Shown: positions 46,362 through 58,500 of the stretch, in pieces
How positions within the stretch are numbered: position 1 is the first letter of the stretch
Layout of the letters: each line of letters starts with the position of its first letter
DNA from: Nemertoderma westbladi
Taxonomy: Eukaryota; Xenacoelomorpha; Nemertodermatida; Nemertodermatidae
Direction of reading: 5' to 3'
DNA length: 64,000 bases
NCBI GenBank assembly: GCA_032718475.1
Contig: JAUCBJ010001005.1
Span: 1 to 64,000 of the forward strand
Notes under the pieces: model-generated
What the model was told of the DNA's origin: nothing
Seen by the model: only the letters and a program-made list of their open reading frames with translations
Databases searched by the model: none
Translations under genes and position numbers: made by a program

Positions 46362-47989
46362 GATTTATTTTACAGTTGAATGCCTACTACTATAATGACA
46401 GTTAAAGCAAGTCTAGGAATCAGTATCAACTGTCAGCCTAGTAGTTATTTACTGATACCGTTACTCAGTGTAACGTGATATATATTTAATATTAAACTAC
46501 CGGTATACACTTATAGTATATATATAAGTATTATTTACAGACTAGGATCAGTCACAGAATACCGGCATATACTTTCAGCCTAAATTTATATAAATATAAT
46601 AAGCTTACCGTAAATACCGGTAATGTCAATTATTTAATAATAACTGAATTTCTGAAATTTAGGGTTACTTCCCTTTACTTTATTACTGATATTAAGCAGT
46701 AGTTCAACTGATATTAAGACCTATTTGATGTATGACAGGCCTACTATTTTATAAATCTGATTGAGTTGATTTATAATTATAAATATATACCCGTACAATG
46801 GGTTTTGATTATATTTGAAATAAATGTTATTATTTCTGGATAAGAAGTCACTACACAGAAGCTAAACGCTCTCAGTGGAGTGCTACTTGTTAGACACTAA
46901 TACTGATAATTCTAATTTACTAAGTTACTTATCACTACAAATTACTTACAATCAGGTTGAGATTACAATCTCTAAATAAACAGTAAACAAGTTACACGTA
47001 CAATTTTTTAGGGTAATTTTACAAGAAATCTACAAACCAGTCTAACAAGGAGTTAGAATTTCTGGTTCTTACAAACTGACAGGAAACTACGGTAGTTGAA
47101 ACCAATAAAGTAGTAGTAAGTAAGTTGCGTTTTCCAGATAAGGAAATGCCACCGTCTGACGACTTATAGTTTTAAACTATAAGTTATGTACCTGGAGTGT
47201 CCTTACCTAGAGGTTAATTATCGAAGCCAACCAGAGCTAACGTACCTATTAACCACGTTACAACACAAATATACTGCCTACACACTAAATTACTTTTGGA
47301 AAGCACTGTACGCTAAACCCTAAATTAGGTACAAGTACTTATACAACAAATAACCAGCAGTTAAATATACGTGAATAGCCAAAAGAACCACGGTATCTGC
47401 TGGAGTGACCGGAGCACAAAGTCACCAGTCTTTACCTATGCCAAGCAGCCCTGATGTAGTACCGGGGTTAATTTAACTATAACAGTATGTATAACAAGCA
47501 CAATTACTGTAGGAATAAACTTGGGGAATTGGAGGTTGCGAATACTCGCATAAACTCTGAATAATAAATATTACGCTACCCGTGCAGACTATTCAAACAA
47601 AACACAGACCAAATGCTGGCAGACTACTGTCAAGCCTAAATAAATAGTATATGCAGACTCTGAAATGGTTAGTTAGTAGGCGTTCTAACCAAGTAGTACG
47701 ACTTATTCTTTCGGGGGGGATTTACCTTACAGCACTGGATGCCCCCACCTTCCTAACTAGCACTTTATCGGACAGACACTCTTCACACACCGCAATCGCC
47801 TCAGACCTAACAACAGTTAGACAACAATCCGGCCTACAAATTATTTATACAATCTGAGCAGGCTTACGTGCCTTCTGCTCAATATTACACTTACAGATAA
47901 ATAAAACTGACAGAAATATATATGCTCTAAAAGAAATAAGGGGTGTACAGTCCCTACTCTCTTAAACAGCCTACTAATATACAATATTG

Positions 47990-48083
47990 AGAGTAGCGCC
48001 CACCCCTACCCTCGGGTAGCAGCTATCGAAAGAGGAGCCTTCGGGTCGCCTCCGGCTTCGGCCGACTGTTTGCTTGCTTGCTT
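47990..48083 (+). mobile_element. SINE fragment (3' part) inside the BEL-B leader
   Basis: Matches the last ~95 bp of the 21503-21738 SINE: GAGTAGCGCCCACCCCTACC through CTTCGGCCGACTGTTTGC and a GCTT tail. 5'-truncated, inserted opposite to the element's own direction. Confidence 0.85.
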
Positions 48084-48170
48084 ATCACAATCGAAATAAT
48101 ACTGCTGTACCTGTAAGTACTGGTTTGGGTGATTAGGCCTACAGTTTTACTGTCTGACTGGTACATTCGA

Positions 48171-48195
48171 CTTTATTGTCTACGGCACAATAAAG
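48171..48195 (-). promoter_or_regulatory. Stem-loop just downstream of the BEL-B 5' LTR
   Basis: 9-bp perfect stem CTTTATTGT/ACAATAAAG with a 7-nt loop, 18 nt inside the LTR end. BEL-C has the equivalent stem at 50378-50402 with a C-G pair where BEL-B has T-A next to the loop. It lies where a primer-binding site is expected; no TGG abuts the LTR. Confidence 0.6.
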
Positions 48196-48213
48196 AAACC
48201 CTAAATCTATTAA

Positions 48214-49170
48214 TGTTCGCGCTTTTAGACCTTTAGCAGTTTAACCTGCCAATTTTAGTTGTCCCCTTGTTTATAAATCGACTTTAGCCTTTTACCAATT
48301 ACCTAGTGTACTGAAGTTACATCAGCCAAAGCCAGTCCGTGCGCGGCGTATGACCCACGGTGTGGGAGACTGGATTCGGATTCCTTGGGAGTTATTGCAG
48401 TGTAGACCTACTGTATTATTCGATTGATCGCTACTATATAATCTCTGACAACTATATTCACTTTCGGGGAAATATTAACAGTTCCTTTAGGATGTGGCGC
48501 TTTAAGTATAAAAACAGAGTTATGACTTATACTAATCACAACTAGATGGCCACAGAGTTTCGTAAATAGCGCATTCTTTAGGAGATGCTTTATTAACCTT
48601 CACACTACTTCACACGACTTCACACTACTTTACACTAGTTCGCACTAATCTGCCGACCGTCACTGAATTTGATCATATATAAGGAGGATCTCAACTGACA
48701 CACGTAGGGATTATGAAATAGCATTTAATTCACACAAAACCACTATAATTTAAGTCGCAGTTGCTACCAGTAAACTCTATTCCTCTTACCTCAGTAATCA
48801 ATAAGATTGAGGGGTTTATGATTATTTATTGGTATTCTCCAAATATAACATCAATATCCATTAATATAACAATTAATACTATAAACAGAAGTAAATAATG
48901 CGGTGAACAGTCAGTATGTGTTACTTATGCAGTTATGAAATGTTCAGTGGTGCGTCAAATAAGTTGAAATGTGATCAAATGTTAATAGATTTACGTTCTT
49001 ATAACCAAGGCCATCTGATGTTCCTAGGCCAAAGTCTGAAACTTCCGCACAGAAGCACAGAAAATTCTGAGTTGGTTCTGATGCTCAGAAAATAGTAAAC
49101 AAAGACCGTAATGCATTGCGTGAGTTTCCATAGGTTTCTGTTAGCTGTAAAGTGAAAATTGCTCTGATTG
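48214..49170 (-). repeat. BEL-B 5' LTR, truncated at its outer (5') end
   Basis: Matches the 3' LTR from its 3' terminus (48214) to GCTCTGATTG at 49170, about 165 bp short of the LTR start. BEL-C's LTR begins at the next base. Confidence 0.92.
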
Positions 49171-50364
49171 TGTAAAAGCTTTTGCGGATATACTCAGTCC
49201 CCCTCGACCGCAAGGTACCGTTATAGGTGTTTTAACGGACATAAAAGTCATTCTTCTATATGTGTGCTTTGGTGGACATGGTAAGGCAAAAAACCCGCAA
49301 TGCGTCAAATACCCTGGCACAGCTTAGCCTTGATGATTCAGATTACGACATCTAACAGCTGGTTGCTGACATGGAAACAGCCATTGGACACATGGTTCTT
49401 TGTTTAGCTTAACAGCCAATCAGAGCGATTTTTTCTGTCGATGTGGAGATTTTTGGCAGATCATGCTAGGAGTGTTCAGTCTTACTGTTTTTCTTGATAC
49501 TGTTGTGTTGTTTCTATCTAGGCCAGGAACACCGGCTCTAGAGTCAATTCGTTTCAGACTTTAGAAGAAACATTAGTAGGCTTAAGATTATAGAGCGTAT
49601 AACTGTTATCTTAACATATCATATCACATACCATAACAATCACTTGTCATATCATATCTTAACCTACCGTCTTAATGCTTTTACTGTTGTCATATTTTGT
49701 ATCAGTTAGTTGAATATTATTTGGAGAACATTTATAAAGAACCCAAATTTCCCAATTTTCTTGATACACTACAGGTTAGAGAGACAGGTTACATATAGCG
49801 ATTGCGACTTACATTATTGTGGTTTGTAGTGAATTTAATGCTATTTGATAAGCCCTACATGAGTCAGTTGCTGTTCTCTTTATATATGATAAAATTCATT
49901 GACGGTCGGCAAATTAGTGAGCAGTATTGTGTGTTACTGGTAGTGCGCATGATTGTGACTGATAACTAAGCATTTCCTAAAGAATGCGCCTCATACGTGA
50001 ATCATAAGACTTACCGACTTACCGTTGTGATTAGTATAAGTCATATCTCTGTTTACCTAGATAGAGCGCCACGTCCTAAAGGAACTGTTAATATTTCCCG
50101 AAAGTGAATAATATTAGTCAGAAATTATTTATTAACGATCAATCGAATAATACAGTAAGCTTACACTGCAATAATAATCTAAGCCCTCAGAATCCAGTCT
50201 CCCAGGTATATCCAGCGGGTGAATGGACACGCACTAGGCTGGCTTCTGCTAATGTTGTGTTTATTGGTATTAAATATTTGTCAATTTCTAAAGTCTATTT
50301 ATAAACTAAAAGACATATAAATTTTGGCAGGTTAAACTGCTAAAGGTCTTCAAAAGCGCGTACA
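49171..50364 (+). repeat. BEL-C 5' LTR (1194 bp)
   Basis: Begins TGTAAAAGCTTTTGCGGATA and ends TTCAAAAGCGCGTACA. It matches the BEL-A 3' LTR apart from a block near its start that is longer in BEL-A. Confidence 0.92.
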
Positions 50365-50377
50365 ATAACAGTTATTG

Positions 50378-50402
50378 ACTTTATTGCAGTAAGCAATAAA
50401 GT
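50378..50402 (+). promoter_or_regulatory. Stem-loop just downstream of the BEL-C 5' LTR
   Basis: Perfect 10-bp stem ACTTTATTGC/GCAATAAAGT with loop AGTAA, 13 nt inside the LTR end. It is the counterpart of 48171-48195 with a compensatory loop-closing pair. Confidence 0.62.
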
Positions 50403-50429
50403 TGAAAGTACCGGTCGACCGGTAAACCT

Positions 50430-50562
50430 GAACCGGTACTTCTGTAGGTCAGTAGGCCCAACTGCCAGAACCGGTACTGCTGTAGTTCCGTAGGTCCAAC
50501 TGCCAGAACCGGTACTTCTGTAGGTCCATAGGCCCAACTGTCCTAACCGGTACTTCCAGTAT
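50430..50562 (+). repeat. 38-bp minisatellite in the BEL-C leader
   Basis: About 3.4 units with the pattern GAACCGGTACTTCTGTAGGTC then a TAGGCCCAACTGCCA-type end. Not obvious in BEL-B. Confidence 0.75.
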
Positions 50563-50724
50563 AAGTACATTAGTATTATTCGATTTTGATTATTGTATAC
50601 CGGTAGGTCTCGATATTAAATCGGGGACGCCTGGTTTTTATTGGGATTTTACTTAGGTCTATTTCTGTCAGTTTTATTTCCTAGTAAGTTAATATTGAGC
50701 TGAAGACGTGTAAGTCTGCTCAGA

Positions 50725-51300
50725 TTGTTCAGATAACTGTAGGCCGGACTGTTGTCGGATTGTTGTTGGGTTTGGAGAGATTACGGCGTGTGTAGAGTTT
50801 GTCTGATAAAGTGCCAGTTAGTAAGTTGGGCCAGCCATAGCTGTAAGGTCAATCCCCTCTTAAAGAATAAGTTGTACTACCGTGTTAGAACGCATACTAA
50901 CTAACCATTTTGGAATCTGCACATACTGTAGTTTATTTAGGCTTGACAGTATTCTGCCAGCGTTTTGGCCTGTGTTTGTTTGTGTGGTCTGTTCAGGTAC
51001 CGTAATAGTTATTACTCAGATATTTTGTAGGCTGGATTGTTGTCTAGCTATTATTAGGTCTGAAGAGATTGCTGCGTGTATAGAGTTTGTCTGATAAAGT
51101 GCCAGTTAGTAAGTTGGGGCAGCCATAGCTGTAAGGTCAATCCCCTCTTAAAGAATAAGTCGTACTACCGTGTTAGAACGCATACTAACTAACCATTTCG
51201 GAATCTGCACATACGGTAGTTTATTTAGGCTTGGTGGTAGTCTGCCAGCATTTGGTTTGTATTTTGTTTGAGTAATCTGTACGGGTAGCGTAATATTTAT
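50725..51300 (+). repeat. 288-bp tandem duplication in the BEL-C leader
   Basis: TAGAGTTTGTCTGATAAAGT occurs at 50793 and 51081, and the following ~140 bp (through AGAACGCATACTAACTAACC) is nearly identical. BEL-B has a single copy. Confidence 0.8.
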
Positions 51301-52599
51301 TATTCAGAGTTTATGCGATTATTCGCAACATTCATGTCCCCAAGTTTATTCCTACAGTAATTGTGCTTGTTATACATACCGTTATAGTTAAATTAACCCC
51401 GGTACTACACGGACTGCTTGGCGTAGGAAAAGACTGGTGACTTTGTGCTCTGGTCACTCCAGCAGATGCCGTGGTTCTTTTAACTGTTCAAGTATATTTA
51501 ACTACTGATTATTTGTTGTACCAGTACTTGTACCTAATTTAGGGTTTAGTGTACAGTGCTTTCCGAAAGTAATTAGTGTGTAGGCAGTATATTTGTGTTG
51601 TAAAGTGGTTAATAGGCACGTTGGATCTGGTAGTCCGCGGTAATTAACTTCTAGGTAGGAACACTCCGTGATACATATCGTAGTACCTATAGCGATACGG
51701 CTATAGGTCGTCAGGCGGTGGAATCTTCCTATCTGGACAGTGCAATATATTTACTACTACTTATTATTTTAAAAAACCGTAGTACCCTGTCCGTTGTAAT
51801 AATCAGAATCCTAACCCTTTATTAGGCTGGTTTGTAGACTTCCTGTGAAATTACCCTAAAAATTTCGTACGTAATATTTTGTTGTGTTTAATTAGAGATT
51901 TAATCTCACCTTTATCGTAAGTAATTTGCAGTATTAAGTAACTTAGGTAAATTAGAATTATCTGTTTTAGTGTCCATTAAATAGCACTTCACTGAGAGCG
52001 CACAGCTTCTGTGTAGTGACCCCCCAGAAATAATAACATTTATTTCAAATATTGACAAAACCCCCTTTAAACGGGTATATAAATATTATAAATCAACTCA
52101 AACGATTTATAAATAGTAGGCCTGCCATACAATAACTAGGTCTCAATATCGGTTGGACTACTGCTTAAATAACGGTAATAAAGTAAGTTAAAGTAACCAA
52201 GTAACCCCAAAATATTCAGAAATTCAATTATTCTAAAATAATTGACATACCGGTATTTACCATAGGCTTATTATATTTATTTCTATAAATTTGAACTAAA
52301 ATCATACCGGTATTCTGTAATTAATTCTAGTTTATAATTATACTTATATATACTATAAGTGTAAGCTGCATACCTGTATTCACGATAGGCCTATTATATA
52401 TTTATATATATTTGTCCTAAAATTATATACCGGTATTCTGAGACAAACCTAGTTTACAATACTTATATATATTATAAGTGTATACCGGTATTCTAATATA
52501 CTGTAATAAATTAACGGTACTAGGCCAACGGTCATACTGAATTACTAGACTTGCTTTAACGGTAACTATAGCAGTAGGCATTCAACCGTATAGCTAAAC

Positions 52600-55500
52600 A
52601 TGTCTGACACCCAGCAAAACCTGTCAGACAGTCTAATCGATACAACCATCTGTGACACAGATAGGAGTGTGGAGCGATTAAGAAAGGAGTTCAGCTCACC
52701 TCCTACTGAAAGAAAGGTCATCCCTCCAGTAGTAGTATCCGACCCTAAGCTAATCCAACACCGTAGGTCCATCATCGGCACTCGGGCCCAGGTCAAACGG
52801 AACCAGGAAGCAGCTGTCCAACAGCAGCAACATCCTAGTCAAGAAACTTGTTCCCAGCGATCCGATAGCTCCAGTAGTTCGGATACTGTAGAGCTGACCC
52901 CGAACGCGGAGTGCAGATGGCGGCTACAGCCTACTCGGATCCCCTTCTCACCCTTCCTGCCGCAGTGCTAACTACTATATTGATTGCGGTGGAGGAACAT
53001 CAAGCCGATTGGGCGAGAAGTAAGTGAGCGACCCAAGATAATTATGCGGGATACGCCAGGGAAGAATTGATGTCTATTGTCGAGTCACAATGGAACTTTC
53101 CCGGACCCGGACTTCCATTAGATTTGTCCGAAGCTACTTGGGAAGATATACACAGGATGGGAGTGGCTAAAGATACGATGGATCCAGCTGTTTGGAAGAG
53201 GTCGGCAGCAGGATATGTGCAGGGATTCTTCAGCTCCTTAGAGCGATTGGAAGAACAATTGTTTCGACAACCCCAAGGACCTCAAGAGCAGGAAGAGCTG
53301 CTTTATCAAGTACGCGAAAGAACCCTACGCATTAGACTAATCCTATCAGCCTTTGAGGAAACTTCCAAAAGAAGACAGGACACGTTGCTGCAGGTTGCTG
53401 TCAAGACTTGGTTCCAGCGGGTAGGTCTCAAAGTTCAAGAAACGGCCCAGTGGAAATCCCAGCTGACTGAGTGACCAACCTATGAAGAACCAACCGATAC
53501 TACCCTTTCTCAAATAGAAAGCGAAGAGACACCAGCAGAGCAGCCGCCCTCGAGAGACGCCATAGACATCTATCTGTCAGACTATCATCGATTCCTAGGA
53601 GACAAAGAGTTGAGGAGACGACTGTCTGGACTTCGCCCTAATAGTGAAGGAACCAAGCTTGTGTTGGACGCAATCGATGCGTAAATGTTAGCTGCAAACC
53701 AAGCTAAATTTGATGAAAAACTCCGCCTCGCTAGAGTCCAAGAAGAACAAGTAAAGAAAAAACGGATAGAGGACCGAAAGGCAGCAGCAGTAACGGCGGC
53801 AGAAGCAGAAGCAGCAAAGGCAGCGGCAGCGACAGAAGCAGAAGCAGCAAAGGCAGCGGCAGCGGCAGAAGCAGAAGCAACAAAGGCAGCGGCAGCAGCA
53901 GAAGCAGAAAGAAAGGCAGCGGTGGCAAAAGCAGAACTGAGAGCGTCTGAGGAGACTACCCAACTAGAGTTGGAAAATCTGCAAGAGACGCAAGACAACA
54001 TAAATAAACAGTTAACTGCTAGTCACATGCAGATGATGCGAAGATCTACTCCCAAACGCCAGGGATATACATCATCGGAGGAAAGCGAAACCACCGATCC
54101 TGAAGGCGGAGGAAATAGATCTCGTCTAAGCAGGCGTAGAAAAACATCTTACCGTCACAAATTGCCTGATTTGCCCCCAGCTGTTAGAAGGCAACTAGCT
54201 AGCACAGACTTAAGTAGTATAGAACCTACAGACCAAATTATTAAGGTCAAAAAACTCCCTACTATAGTTGATGAGCCTGAAATAATTAGGCCTGTCGTTC
54301 CCAAAGTCACTCCTGTGCTAGAGACCCCTGTACTTCCAGAGCTTAACTCTAAATTCCCTTTACACAGTACTACACTGCCTGTACCCGGTAGAACAGTCCA
54401 TGAGAATATCCCTGTCCTGGAAGCTGAGAGAGAAATCAAAGATTTGTCTCCTGTCGTCCCGCGTCAGCCCACTACAATGTTGGCGACTCCCGCTTCGGCG
54501 GTCGAGTGGGTAGAGGAGGGACGGCGGGGGATGAATCTCCTGCTCGGACAGATGCAGGAGACTGTCCACCAACTTAAGGGAACCGTAAGGGAAGGTAGGG
54601 CAGAATTGCAAGAAGTGCAGCTAAGTATCGCGCTAGAACGCGACAAATTAGTCAATATACAAAATGGTATACCAATACCCCCTGTAAAATTGTGTCAACC
54701 TGTTAGGTCTGAAGTATTACATGCGCAAGGTGTTGAGCCTACACGCATCTATACTGCTAGTGAAGTAGAAACTCCTGTAGCAAACCCTATTAAGGTTGAT
54801 TATAGACCTGTTGTTAATGATATTCCCTATAGACCTGATAATGATCCGAGAAATTTATACACCGATAATTCGATATTAAATAACACGATGGCCAAGAAAG
54901 CTTTACGCGTCAGATGGCTAGAACAGAAGCCCGCCAAGCGGTCAAAGTGGGAGAGATCGTCAAATTCAATGGAGATGAGATGAAATGGTTACCTTTCAAC
55001 GAATATTACAAAGACAGCATACAGAACTCTGTGCTATCTAACGGAGAGAAACTTAGGTTCCTCATCAAGTGCTTGGAAGGACCTCCCAAGTTAATGGCGT
55101 TAAAGTTTATTGGACATCCAGAAGGATTAAGACAAGTTTGGGATACATTAAACATCAGGTATGGTAACAAGGATAACATAGCTAAGTATTTGTATGCAAA
55201 ATTAGTAGCCCCCCGAAACTTCCTTAGTAGCGGGATTATAGAGTTTTCCGATGAGATTCAGGAGATCTGTAGACAATTGGACTGGTTAGGTAAGTCTCAT
55301 GAATATCAGAGTTCCATGGTTATTGGAGCCGTAGTCTCTACTTGACCAAAGGGTGGAGTATGTACCCGTTGGGACAAGAAAGTGTTGTACATGAATGAAC
55401 AGCAACGACGAAGCCCTACCATGACTGATCTCATGTCCTTCTTAGATGGTGAAGTGAAACTACAACTCATCAAGCAGTCCAGAGAAAAAACATCGGAAAA

Positions 55501-58500
55501 TAAGGTAAGTGAGAAACCCGTTTCTAGGAGAAGAGTCACACCAGTGTGTTACACTGACGACGGCGAAACCCAAGCTTCTCAAGAAGAGGACAGCGGGAAA
55601 GACACTGACAAATTTTACTACGTTAACAAAACCCCAAAAGACGTAAGTAAATATAAGGCTCGAACCAACGATAGGAGAGAACAGGTTGCCAAGACCCCTC
55701 CTCAGTCTCCTAACAGAATGCACGGAAGAAAGCCCGAAGAAAGAACGAGAGTGCATCAGGTTACCCAAGGTAAAGTGAGTAACATAAAACCTAACTGTGC
55801 TCTGTGCGACGGGACCCACCGTTTGAGTGCGTGTGCTGAATTTCTAAAGAAATCTCTTGTAGACAGACGTGCAGTCGTGTGGGATAAGCGGTTATGCTAT
55901 AATTGCCTCAGACCAGGACACCAACGGCGAACCTGTTACTCCGACGTAAAGTGTGCAAAGTGTAGCGCGAAACATCACATCTTGTTACACAGTGAGTTCG
56001 AACGAGACAACCCGAGTCAGGTAAGTGAGCCCGAACTACATGTCCAATTCAGTGATGTAAATGACACTGATCAAGAATCTGAGATGGAAGGATTCTATAC
56101 TGACGAATTCTCCGACGCCAACGAATCCTGTTATCTAATCAATACCGCGGTGTATCGAGCACTTACTTATGAAAAGGACACCAACAATGAGTTTCCCCCA
56201 ACTACTTTTGCCAGACAACCATCGTGGAAAGCTCCAACTTCCAACGTAGGAATCAGAGAATTTCCTGTAGTGCAGGTAAGAGTTCATGGTCCTAACAAAA
56301 GTTACATAGTGAACGCACTCCTTGACTCCGGCAGCACAGGAACATTCATCGATCAAGAACTAGCCGAAGATATCTTTGCTGGACAACCCAAATTCCGGAC
56401 TAAATTGAATATGTCAGGAATTATGCAGGTTTGGAAATCTACCCTAACGGCAGATTACTATGTAGGTGTGTTGTCCACCCCCCAGGATAAATTAGGAGCA
56501 CAAGGGATAAGGTCGGTAAAAATGGTGGCTATAAAGAACTTCGCTAATACCCAAGCAGACCTTTATAATTGGGACGAGGATGAGAGCATCCAACATCTTA
56601 AGATACCTCGATTCCAGACAGATTATCCTGGAGTGCAAATACTCATCGGCCAAAACGCGCATGAGGCGCTCGAGACATTGGAGAAACGGCCTGCTCAACC
56701 GCAGCCACTGCAAACCTATGCGGTAAGAACTAGAGTAGGTTGGTACTTTACTGGCCCTTCCCGCAGGACTCTCGAAGAGAGAATGCCACAAGAACGAATA
56801 TACCAAGTAAACGATTGGGAAGTGGAGAGCAGTGAGGTGGACGAACTAACTGAGGGAACACCATACTCCTCAGATAATGACGACATCTACCAGCTCTTCG
56901 ATGAAGAGAACACAATCGACCTACTTACAGAAAACCAAACTTGGAAAAATCAGGTGAACCTATGTCAACTGATTCGCCCATCGGAACCCATTGCTTACAA
57001 TGACGAACTAAACGATGAGATAGAGCGCTACAACGCTAGAACTCGGGACGAACTAGCCGTACGATTCTTTACTCAAGAACTGGTAGAGCCCAATTCATAC
57101 GATAAGGCTCTATCGATAGAAGAAGAAAGAGCCAAGCAAATCCAGGAAACAACTACACGTTTTTTAAAGGACCAAGGTAGATATGAAATCGGCCTACCAT
57201 TTCGAAAACGAGAACCTAGATTTATAAATAACAGACCCTTGGCAGAGAAAAGAATCGCTCAATTGCATCAACGCCTTACGGCTAATGCTTCAGCCAAAGA
57301 AATGTACCAAACTCAGCTGAAGAAATTTATAACAAAGGGATACGCGGAGTGAGTACCGGAAGGAACACCAGTGACTGAGAGAACGTATTACTTAACACAT
57401 CATTACGTTCCCAAACCCGGTAAACCCCATGAAGTACGAGTCGTATTCGATGGCTCCGCGCTATATATGGGCCAATCCCTCAATTCCGACTTGTTACCAG
57501 GACCCAACTTACTCCAATCTTTGTTGGGAATACTTTTAAGATTAAGACAATATTCCATCGCGTTCGCCTCCGATATAGAAGGAATGTTCTTACAAGTCAA
57601 GGCGCTGGATAGAGATAGAGACAGCCTGAGATTTCTGTGGTGGCCTGAAGGAGACCTCAATCAGAAACCTGTAGAGTACTGGATGACCATCCAGGCTTTT
57701 GGGATCATATCTAGTCCTTCCAACGCCTGCTCCGTGGTGCGAACCACTGCGAATGACAACCGAGACTCCTTCTCAAAAGAGGTGATAGACAACATCAAGT
57801 GTAATATATACATGGACGATAATTTAAGGTCCCTTCCATCAGTAGAAGAAGCCATTGATGTCGCGAAAGGAACAGTAGAGTGTTTGAAAAGAGGTGGATT
57901 TCGACTGACGAAATTCACCAGCAACTCCCGTGAGTTTCTGGAAGCGATACCAGTAGAAGACTGAGGAACGAAAGACCTAGACTTAATAAAGGACGATCTT
58001 CCTGAAACCAAGACGCTTGGCTTGAAGTGGGACACTGAAAGAGACATCCTGTTTTTTCAGTTAAAACAGCGAGATAATCCAGTTCGGACCAAACGGATTT
58101 GTTTAAGTATCCTGAGCACTTATTTCGACCCATTGGGATTTATTAGCCCAGTTATATTGATTGCTCGGAGTTTAGTACAACAAATGTGGCTTGAAAACCA
58201 CTCATGGGACGATCCGCTCAAGGGAGAACTGTTAAAGAAATGGATGAAATGGGAGGACTCTCTACCTGCCATCGAGAACTTTATAATTTCCCGTGCATAT
58301 TTTGGTCATGTTCTTCCTACTTATTCCTATCAACTCCATGTGTTTGAAGACGCCAGCGACATGGGAATAGGTATAGTGGCATATCTGCGAGTCGAAACTC
58401 CGGATGGAATCAAAGTCGCCTTGGTTACCTCTAAGGCATTGATCAACAACAAGTTAAAGGTTCCTCGAGCGGAGTTAAAGGCGGCTTTATACGCTACAGC

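Larger units (their letters stand above)
46362..48213 (-). other. BEL-B 5' leader (1.85 kb, non-coding)
   Basis: Aligns with 50365-52599 of BEL-C. It contains one copy of the block that is duplicated in BEL-C, a SINE fragment and the LTR-proximal stem-loop. Only short chance ORFs are present. Confidence 0.75.
32895..49170 (-). mobile_element. BEL-B: near-complete BEL/Pao element with both LTRs (16.3 kb), internally deleted
   Basis: Minus-strand order: 5' LTR (48214-49170, start truncated), leader, gag-pol, spacer, ORF2, polypurine-like motif, 3' LTR (32895-34016). The two LTRs are alike apart from scattered substitutions, a one-unit difference in a CACACTACTT repeat and the missing outer end of the 5' LTR. 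Compared with BEL-A and BEL-C it lacks about 1.35 kb of gag-pol (zinc knuckles plus protease) and about 0.5 kb of ORF2, and has many stops, so it could move only with help. The leader contains an inserted SINE fragment (47990-48083). Confidence 0.93.
50365..52599 (+). other. BEL-C 5' leader (2.2 kb, non-coding)
   Basis: Corresponds to 46362-48213 of BEL-B. It holds a stem-loop, a minisatellite, a tandem duplication and, toward gag, repeated TATACCGGTATTCT-like AT-rich blocks (52240-52500). No coding region recognised. Confidence 0.75.

Noticed and set aside
53585-54001. Antisense Ser/Ala-rich ORF
   Set aside because: Shadow of the Ala/Glu coiled-coil repeat in gag.
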